Source: Chloroflexota bacterium (GTDB taxonomy: Bacteria; Chloroflexota; Limnocylindria; Limnocylindrales; CSP1-4). Taken from it: a stretch of 10,497 nucleotides of DNA. Shown piece after piece: positions 5,393 through 10,497 of the stretch. Position 1 is the first letter of the stretch; every line of letters begins with the position of its first letter. The notes beneath the pieces were generated by a model. That model did no database searches. It was not told where the DNA came from and was given only the letters and a program-made list of their open reading frames with translations. The stretch covers positions 2,495 through 12,991 of the forward strand of contig VBFZ01000164.1 of NCBI GenBank assembly GCA_005880805.1, in the 5' to 3' direction. The translations under genes were made by a program, and so were the position numbers.

Positions 5393-5836
5393 TTGCAGGC
5401 ACGCGATCCCAAATCCGACCGTCCGGCCGCCGGCCGCCCGTCGTTCGGTCTCGGTCCCATCGCCAGGGTCTCGACGCCGCGACCTCCCGTCCAGCCGGTC
5501 CGTCCGCTGCCACCCCCGCAGATCCGCCCCGGGGTGGGGCGAACAGCTGTCGCTACCCGACCCGGCTATCCGATGCTTCCGCCGGTTGGCCGTGGTTTTG
5601 GCCTGCCGAACCTGCGCCGCAACGTCTGCCCGCACTTCTACATGACCGGATCGCGCGGTGCGATCCCGATCCAGGCACCCCACCTGCTCAAGGCACTGAT
5701 CCGCCAGGACGCGAACGTCTCGCGCTGCCAGCTCCGTGGCGGCGTCCACCTGGAGCAGGGCTACGTGAACGACGTCTGTCTCACGCCGCGCTTCAACCAG
5801 TGCGTCTTCTACGAGGACGAGCTGACCAAGGGGTGA
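5393..5836 (+). CDS. Small four-cysteine protein of unknown function, first gene of the folate cluster
   Basis: 147 residues in two parts. Residues 1-70 are Pro/Arg/Gly-rich and probably disordered. Residues 77-147 look folded: NVCPHF with C79, C112, then VCLTPRFNQC with C129 and C137, ending FYEDELTKG. The order C-P-x-aromatic, Cys, Gln before the third Cys, then C-L-T-x3-aromatic or Asn-x-C recalls a small Cys module I have seen in Chloroflexota proteins; that link is from memory. Four Cys could bind one zinc or form two disulphides. No signal peptide or membrane helix is visible, which argues for zinc. The TTG start at 5393 is chosen for GAGGGAG just upstream; a shorter start at the ATG at 5573 would remove the disordered part. 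The gene ends 19 bases before the first folC start, so it is probably co-transcribed with the folate genes. Confidence 0.62.
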   Translation: MQARDPKSDRPAAGRPSFGLGPIARVSTPRPPVQPVRPLPPPQIRPGVGRTAVATRPGYPMLPPVGRGFGLPNLRRNVCPHFYMTGSRGAIPIQAPHLLKALIRQDANVSRCQLRGGVHLEQGYVNDVCLTPRFNQCVFYEDELTKG

Positions 5837-5855
5837 GAGACTCGCCCGGGCACGC

Positions 5856-7289
5856 GTGGCCCGGCGATCCCGCAGCTTCAGGCGACGGCCCGGGGGCCAA
5901 CCCTTGAGATCGCTCCGGTACCACGAGGCCGTGCGCGCCCTGCAGGAGCGCGGCCGGTTCGGGATCAGGCTGGGTCTCGGTCGGACGCGTGCGCTGCTGC
6001 GCGAGCTTGGCGATCCGCAGCACTCGTTCCGCGGTGCGCTCGTCGCCGGTACGAACGGCAAGGGCAGCGTGATCGCATTGGCTGGCAGTGCTCTGCGTGC
6101 CGCCGGCTACCGGGTGGGTGAAACACCCAAGCCGCACCTGGTCAGCTACCGAGAGCGGGCCCAGGTCAACGGTGAGCTCATTCCTGCCGCCGACTTCGCA
6201 CGCCTCGTCAGCGAGGTCCTCCCGCGGGCCGAACGGATCGCGCCCCGACTGGGTGAGCCGACCGAGTTCGAGCTCCTCACCGCGGTGATCTTCAGCTGGT
6301 TTCGGGAGGTCGGCATCGACGTCGCGCTGGTGGAGGTCGGGCTCGGCGGCAGGCTCGACGCGACTCACACCTGGGACGGCGGCGTCGCCGTGGTGACGAA
6401 CGTGGACCTGGACCACATGGATCGCCTTGGCCCAACGATCCCGCTGATTGCTCGTGAGAAGGCGGCGATCATCATGCGCGGCGATCGGGCCGTGACCGGT
6501 GCAAGTGGCGAGGCGTTGACAGTCATTCGTCGACGGGCACGAGGCTTGGGCGTGCCGCTCCGGGAGACGGCACCTGCCATGTACCTGGGCGCCGGGAGGG
6601 ACGGCATCGAGGTGGACCTGCCGGTTTTCGGCCGCACCCGCGTGGGGCTGCGGGGCCGGCATCAGGCCGCGAACGTTGCGGTGGCCGATGCAACGTTGGA
6701 TGCGCTGAAGGAAGCGGGAATCTGCACTGCGGGGCCGGAAGCGCGCCGTGCTGGCTATGCCGCCGCCCGCTGGCCTGGAAGGCTTGAGCTGATCGAAGTC
6801 GACGGGCGCGATGTTCTGCTCGACGGAGCGCACAACCCGGCGGGTGCCGCGGCGCTCGCCGAGGCTCTCGACGACCTGAGGCCGTTTCTCTCGGGCGGCG
6901 ACAGGACGAGCCCGTCGCCGGCCACGCTTCTGACCGCGATCATGCAGGACAAGGACGTACCGGGCGTGGTGCGGGCCCTGGCGCGATCGGCGGCGCTCGA
7001 GGGGGCGCGTATCATCTGCACCCGGCCCGACCTGGCGAGAGCCCTCCCGCCGGCGCAGCTGGCCGGCCACTGGCGGACGGCGATCCCCAGCGCCAGAGTC
7101 GAGATCGAGCCCGACGTCGGTCGGGCCCTCGATCGGGCGCTCGAGGACACGCAGGGGCCTGTCGTGGTGGCGGGCTCGCTGTACCTCGTCGGGGCCGTGC
7201 GGGCCCGGCTCGTCGACGACCCCGCGCTCAAGGATCCGGAGGATCCGGGCTCGGAGGGATCCGCGTCAGGAGGAGAACGATCTCGGTGA
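5856..7289 (+). CDS. folC: Bifunctional dihydrofolate synthase / folylpolyglutamate synthase
   Basis: A 477-residue Mur-ligase-type enzyme that joins glutamate to dihydropteroate and extends the glutamate tail of folates, using ATP in the cytoplasm. Motifs are all present: the P-loop GTNGKGS (65-71), ERAQVNG (100-106), FELLTA (138-143), EVGLGGRLDATH (160-171), a VTNVDLDHMDRLG stretch that contacts nucleotide and metal, and DGAHNP (323-328) opening the C-terminal domain. The usual TSPHL is TPKPHL here, a visible deviation. The start is doubtful: GTG at 5856 gives a 16-residue Arg-rich extension and has no clear ribosome site. TTG at 5904, preceded by GGGGG, starts right before the SLRYHEAVRAL helix where family members normally begin. 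The stop overlaps the folP start by four bases. The last 25 residues are a polar low-complexity tail. Confidence 0.95.
   Translation: MARRSRSFRRRPGGQPLRSLRYHEAVRALQERGRFGIRLGLGRTRALLRELGDPQHSFRGALVAGTNGKGSVIALAGSALRAAGYRVGETPKPHLVSYRERAQVNGELIPAADFARLVSEVLPRAERIAPRLGEPTEFELLTAVIFSWFREVGIDVALVEVGLGGRLDATHTWDGGVAVVTNVDLDHMDRLGPTIPLIAREKAAIIMRGDRAVTGASGEALTVIRRRARGLGVPLRETAPAMYLGAGRDGIEVDLPVFGRTRVGLRGRHQAANVAVADATLDALKEAGICTAGPEARRAGYAAARWPGRLELIEVDGRDVLLDGAHNPAGAAALAEALDDLRPFLSGGDRTSPSPATLLTAIMQDKDVPGVVRALARSAALEGARIICTRPDLARALPPAQLAGHWRTAIPSARVEIEPDVGRALDRALEDTQGPVVVAGSLYLVGAVRARLVDDPALKDPEDPGSEGSASGGERSR
7268..7275 (+). promoter_or_regulatory. Ribosome binding site that fixes the long folP start
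   Basis: AGGAGGAG lies ten bases before the GTG at 7286, inside the end of folC. It is the strongest Shine-Dalgarno in the cluster and supports the start that gives FolP its N-terminal extension. Confidence 0.7.
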
Positions 7290-8311
7290 CCGAATCCCGC
7301 AGTCGCGAGCGCGTCCTCCCGACGCAGGAGGGCGTGGTCGGCGCCCGGCCCGAGCTCGGGGGCGCCTTCGCGACGCCGTCGTTCGCCGACAAATCCCGCG
7401 ATCATCCGGGCGAGTCCGGGCTGATTCGAGCCCCGGCGACCATCACCCTCCGAGGGCGCGAGCTTGCCTGGGGCTCGCGGACGTTCATCGTAGGCATCCT
7501 CAACGTCACCCCTGATTCCTTCTCGGGAGACGGCCTGCTTGCGGCCACGCCGTCGGGGGAGGGCTGGGTTCAGGAGCGCGCGGTGGAAGTCGCTCGCACG
7601 ATGGTCGAGCAGGGCGCCGACGTGCTTGATATCGGCGGCGAGTCGAGCCGCCCGGGCCACGAAGAAGTCGACGCGGCCGAGGAGCGCCGGCGTGTCGTAC
7701 CCGTGATTGCCGCCGTTCGGGCGGCGCTGCCCGAGATCCCCATCAGCGTCGACACCGTCAAGCCGTCCGTCGCCGAGGCCGCCCTCGATGCCGGCACCGA
7801 TCTGCTCAACGACGTGTGGGGCGTGGCGGACGACGACTCGATGGCGCGCCTGGCGGCCGAGCGCGGCGTGCCGCTTATCGTGATGCACAATCGGGCCGAG
7901 GCGCGCTACCGGAACGTGCTTGCCGAGGTCATCACGGACCTGGAGCGGGCGCTCGAGCGCGCCGTCCGGGCCGGGGTGGACTGGGAGCAGCTGATCGTGG
8001 ATCCGGGCTTCGGCTTCGGCAAGGCGCCGGTGCACAACCTGGCCCTGCTTCGCGGCCTCGGAGAACTCAGGATCCTCGGCCGGCCGATCATGCTCGGCAC
8101 GTCGCGAAAGTCGACCCTTGGCAAGGTGCTCGACCTGCCCGCCGATCAACGGCTGGAGGCCACGCTCGCCACGACCGCCCTGGGGATCGCGGCGGGCGTC
8201 GACCTCGTCCGCGTGCACGACGTTCGCCCAAACGTCCGCGTCGCCAGGATGAGCGATGCTGTGCTGCGAGGGATGCCCATGGACTGGCTTCCGCAAGGAG
8301 ACCGCGCGTGA
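7286..8311 (+). CDS. folP: Dihydropteroate synthase
   Basis: Condenses hydroxymethyl-dihydropterin diphosphate with p-aminobenzoate to dihydropteroate; the family is the sulfonamide target. 341 residues forming a TIM barrel with every signature in order: ILNVTPDSFS (71-80), DIGGESSRPG (115-124), SVDT with D156, NDV with N174, MHN (199-201), DPGFGFGK (238-245), GTSRKS with K274, and RVHDV with R308 and H310. The first signature normally lies about 20 residues from the N-terminus; here about 70 precede it, and residues 1-48 are polar and low in order. Ser121 replaces the commoner Thr in GESTRPG, a loop that binds p-aminobenzoate; I draw no resistance conclusion. The GTG start overlaps the folC stop and has AGGAGGAG upstream. 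Its stop overlaps the folB start by four bases, suggesting translational coupling along the cluster. Confidence 0.97.
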   Translation: MTESRSRERVLPTQEGVVGARPELGGAFATPSFADKSRDHPGESGLIRAPATITLRGRELAWGSRTFIVGILNVTPDSFSGDGLLAATPSGEGWVQERAVEVARTMVEQGADVLDIGGESSRPGHEEVDAAEERRRVVPVIAAVRAALPEIPISVDTVKPSVAEAALDAGTDLLNDVWGVADDDSMARLAAERGVPLIVMHNRAEARYRNVLAEVITDLERALERAVRAGVDWEQLIVDPGFGFGKAPVHNLALLRGLGELRILGRPIMLGTSRKSTLGKVLDLPADQRLEATLATTALGIAAGVDLVRVHDVRPNVRVARMSDAVLRGMPMDWLPQGDRA

Positions 8312-8685
8312 GCGATCGGATCATCCTCGCCGACATGGTCTTCCAGGGCCGCCACGGCCTGCACGAGCAGGAGCAGCGCCAGGCTCAGCCGTTCGAGGTC
8401 GACGTCGAGCTGGCGCTCAACCTGCAGCCCGCCGGCATCGACGACGACATCGACAAGACCGTCGACTACGGGCAGGTGTTCGATGTCTGCCGTCAGATCG
8501 TCGAGTCGACGAGCTTCCGACTGCTCGAGGCGCTGGCCGAGGCCATCGCCCACGAGATCCTCGCGGCGTTCCCCGTCAGCGAGGTCACGATCCGGGTCCG
8601 CAAGCCGAAGGTCCCGATCGACGGCACGCTTGCATATGCCGGGGTGGAGATCCAGCGCCAGCGCTCGAACAACGACCGCCGCTGA
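8308..8685 (+). CDS. folB: Dihydroneopterin aldolase
   Basis: Cleaves 7,8-dihydroneopterin to 6-hydroxymethyl-dihydropterin and glycolaldehyde, two steps before FolP. 125 residues, the normal length for this small tunnel-fold enzyme. The N-terminal strand and turn read FQGRHGLHEQEQRQAQPFEVDVEL, equivalent to the substrate-binding Tyr/Glu region of known FolB. DKTVDYGQVF matches the usual L-S/D-Y segment. FRLLEALAEAIAHEIL carries the conserved Glu that binds the pterin ring, and VRVRKPKVPI-like VTIRVRKPKVPI holds the catalytic Lys. The GTG start has AAGGAG seven bases upstream (8295-8300) and overlaps the folP stop by four bases. It is the last gene of the cluster; a folK gene, often next to or fused with folB, does not follow. 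Confidence 0.95.
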   Translation: MSDRIILADMVFQGRHGLHEQEQRQAQPFEVDVELALNLQPAGIDDDIDKTVDYGQVFDVCRQIVESTSFRLLEALAEAIAHEILAAFPVSEVTIRVRKPKVPIDGTLAYAGVEIQRQRSNNDRR

Positions 8686-9002
8686 TCGAGGCCCCGCCAG
8701 GCGTGCGAGCGGTGCGCGCGAGCGTGGGCCGGCCAGGCGTCCGACTCGCCGCGATCCTGCCAAAAGCGCGGAATTCGGAGCCTTGGGAGGGTTGCGGCCT
8801 CGTCCGGCAGGCCAACTGACCGCTCGCGAGCTATTGCGGAACGTCCAGTACGCCCGTTTTCGTTTTCGGCTAACCGCGGCCAGGATTCCTCGATCGATCG
8901 GGGGGCGGGCCCAGGGACCTCCGACTGTTCGCGCCTAATTGCCGAATGGTCCGTATTTGGCAGGATTGCGTACCCGCCCGGGGCGCCGGCGCTGCGCGTC
9001 GG
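8686..9002. other. Gap between converging folB and HtrA genes, with weak hairpins
   Basis: No gene or RNA is supported. Termination signals for both flanking genes are expected, but no classic GC stem with a T run was found. Weak candidates: CCGC at 8820-8823 with GCGG at 8836-8839, followed about 20 bases on by GTTTTCGTTTT (8856-8866), for the folate transcript. TTGCCGAAT (8939-8947) pairs imperfectly with ATTTGGCAG (8955-8963) and could serve either direction. CGATCGATCG (8891-8900) is a palindrome. GCCAGGCGT occurs twice (8696-8704 and 8732-8740). Confidence 0.4.
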
Positions 9003-10497
9003 TTACAGGTCGGCGGGGCGGGTTCCCAGGGTGACCTGCAGCTTCAGCGTCTGACCGTCCCGCAGCACCTCCACCGAGACCGTCCTGCCGGGTGGGAACT
9101 GCACGAGGACCGACTCAAGCGGGTGTTCCGCGTCGATGTCGATGCCTTCGATGCGAACGATGACGTCGCCTTCCTTGATGCCGGCCTTGTCGGCCGGGCT
9201 GTTGGCGACGATCGCCGGCGTCGACTGCCCAGTGGACGACTCCCCACCGGTCACCCACGCGCCGTGGTCGACCGGCAGCTTGTGATCCTTCTGGATCTGC
9301 GGGTCGATTGCCTGGTAGCGGATGCCGAGCCACGGCCGAGCGAGCTTCTGGCCGGCGAGGGCCTGATCCATGATCGGCCGCGCGATGTTGATCGGGATCG
9401 CGAACCCGATCCCCTGCGCATTGCGGGCAACGGCCGTGTTGATGCCGATCACATTGCCGCCCGAGTCGAGCAGCGGGCCGCCGCTGTTGCCGGGGTTGAT
9501 CGCCGTATCGGTCTGGATGAGGTCGTGGATCGTGTTGCCATTGTCGAGCTGGATCTCGCGGCCCATCGCCGAGACGATCCCGCTGGTCACGGTGTTCGTG
9601 TAGGTCCCTAGCGGGCTGCCGATCGCGATCGCCAGCTGCCCGACCTTCAGCTTGCTCGAGTCGCCGACTGGGGCGGTCGGCAGGTTCGTTGCCTCGATCT
9701 TCACGATCGCGAGGTCGGTCAGCGTGTCGTAGCCGTAGATCCGGCCGGGCAGCTCGCGGCCGTCCTTGAGCCGCACGGTCAGCTCGTCGCTACCGGCGAC
9801 GACATGGCGGTTGGTCAGGATCCAGCCGTTGGGGTCGTAGACGACGCCGGACCCGATGCCCGTGTCGGGAAGCGCATTGGGGTCCGCGTTGTTGGCGCTG
9901 GCCGACGAAGTGATCTTGACGACCGCCGGGCTGACCTTCTGAGCGGCGGTGATGACCGCTGACGATTCCTCGAGCGAGACCTGCTGCTGGGCGGACAGGC
10001 TGCCGGGGGCGGACGACGCGGTGGGGTTCGGTCGGTTGAGGACGCCGGAGGCGTTCAACGCCAGGAACGTCCCGCCTGACGCCAGCACTGCCGAAATGAT
10101 GGAGGCCGACAGGAGCAGGCCGAGCGGCCACGTCCGGCGCGCGGATGAGGGAACGTTGACGACACGCGTGACGGGCTGCTCGAACCATGCCTCCGGCGTG
10201 GAGGGCTCCGGCGACCCCGCGGCCACGCGCGCCCATTCGGTCCGCGGCTCGGGGACGGGCGAGTACTCCTGGGTCACGTCACGGTCGCTGCCGGGCGCGG
10301 TCGCGTCGCTGATCGGGGTCGAGTTGCTCGCCGGGATCGCTCCGCTGGTCGCCGCTCCGCCGCTTGACACGGCTCCGCTGCCAAGAGGCGCCGCCCACGG
10401 GCTTCTGTGGGCCGCCGACGACGGGCCGGGTGCTGGTTGCTGATCTTCGGGGATCTGTCGCCCGTCCGGGTCGGTCGACGGTTCGCCGCGGAGGTCC
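9003..10497 (-). CDS. htrA: HtrA/DegP-type membrane-anchored serine protease with one PDZ domain (5' end outside window)
   Basis: About 497 residues are visible, ending at the TGA at 9003. The first ~120 are cytoplasmic-looking, rich in Pro, Ser and acidic residues. A membrane helix follows (codons about 10130-10060, WPLGLLLSASIISAVLASG), then a Ser-rich linker, a trypsin-like domain and a C-terminal PDZ domain (roughly 9330-9010). The catalytic triad is intact: His in LTNRHVV (9804-9806), Asp in TDLAIVK (9714-9716), Ser in GNSGGP (9483-9485). Such proteases degrade or sense misfolded proteins outside the membrane, and the PDZ recognises C-termini. A GTG at 10370 could be a start, but it lacks a well-spaced ribosome site, and upstream codons to the edge contain no stop and have the same Pro/Ser/acidic make-up. 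The true start is therefore probably beyond 10497. The gene converges on folB. Confidence 0.93.
   Translation of the reverse strand, partial: DLRGEPSTDPDGRQIPEDQQPAPGPSSAAHRSPWAAPLGSGAVSSGGAATSGAIPASNSTPISDATAPGSDRDVTQEYSPVPEPRTEWARVAAGSPEPSTPEAWFEQPVTRVVNVPSSARRTWPLGLLLSASIISAVLASGGTFLALNASGVLNRPNPTASSAPGSLSAQQQVSLEESSAVITAAQKVSPAVVKITSSASANNADPNALPDTGIGSGVVYDPNGWILTNRHVVAGSDELTVRLKDGRELPGRIYGYDTLTDLAIVKIEATNLPTAPVGDSSKLKVGQLAIAIGSPLGTYTNTVTSGIVSAMGREIQLDNGNTIHDLIQTDTAINPGNSGGPLLDSGGNVIGINTAVARNAQGIGFAIPINIARPIMDQALAGQKLARPWLGIRYQAIDPQIQKDHKLPVDHGAWVTGGESSTGQSTPAIVANSPADKAGIKEGDVIVRIEGIDIDAEHPLESVLVQFPPGRTVSVEVLRDGQTLKLQVTLGTRPADL

Noticed and set aside
4114..5907. 597-residue open frame on the plus strand
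   Set aside because: Antisense to the Ig-like gene and out of frame with the four-Cys gene. It is Arg/Gly/Asp-rich with no domain, and its length only reflects high GC.
7231..7263. Three GGATCC repeats near the end of folC
   Set aside because: They lie in the coding tail of folC, encode ordinary Asp/Pro/Gly-rich residues and show no spacing pattern that suggests a site.
6755..8296. 513-residue open frame on the minus strand
   Set aside because: Antisense to folC and folP, both certain from their motifs. Composition is typical of a shadow frame.
8686..9002. Possible tRNA or small RNA between folB and the protease gene
   Set aside because: No T-loop GGTTCRANYCC motif, no cloverleaf arms and no promoter-terminator pair could be found by eye.

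Overview
The window looks like a chromosomal stretch from a very GC-rich bacterium. Every coding region is GC-rich, several genes start with GTG or TTG, and long antisense open frames lie opposite most real genes. The gene types (PASTA-domain Ser/Thr kinase, Cys-rich zinc-ribbon protein, single-pass Ig-like protein, compact folate cluster, one-PDZ HtrA protease) fit a Chloroflexota-like or similar high-GC environmental lineage. That assignment is from memory of such gene sets and was not tested.

Layout, left to right. (1) 1-301, minus: N-terminal part of a secreted lipoprotein that runs off the left edge. (2) 302-694: no gene I can support. (3) 699-1734: a complete IS481-family insertion sequence with matched inverted repeats, a CTAG flank on each side and an intact transposase on the minus strand. 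Its stop codon is supplied by the target site, and a hairpin covers its ribosome binding site. (4) 1941-3722, plus: a membrane-anchored Ser/Thr kinase with two PASTA domains and a Ser/Pro-repeat tail. (5) 3542-3958 and 4009-5271, minus: a small eight-cysteine zinc-ribbon protein whose frame runs about 180 bases antisense into the kinase tail, and upstream of it a single-pass protein with Ig-like extracytoplasmic domains; the two are probably co-transcribed. (6) 5393-8685, plus: a small four-cysteine protein followed by folC, folP and folB, with four-base overlaps at both fol junctions. (7) 8686-9002: a gap between converging genes. (8) 9003-10497, minus: an HtrA-type serine protease with one PDZ domain, whose frame is still open at the right edge.

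folP, folB and folC cover three steps of folate synthesis: dihydroneopterin aldolase, dihydropteroate synthase, and dihydrofolate/folylpolyglutamate synthase. folE and folK are not in the window. The kinase, the Ig-like protein, the lipoprotein and the protease all carry envelope-targeting features, so the non-folate part has a cell-surface theme. No functional link between them is shown by the sequence. I found no RNA gene, CRISPR array or prophage. The least ordinary observations are the control and target-site structure of the insertion sequence, the antisense gene-end overlap at the kinase tail, and the unidentified four-cysteine gene leading the folate cluster.
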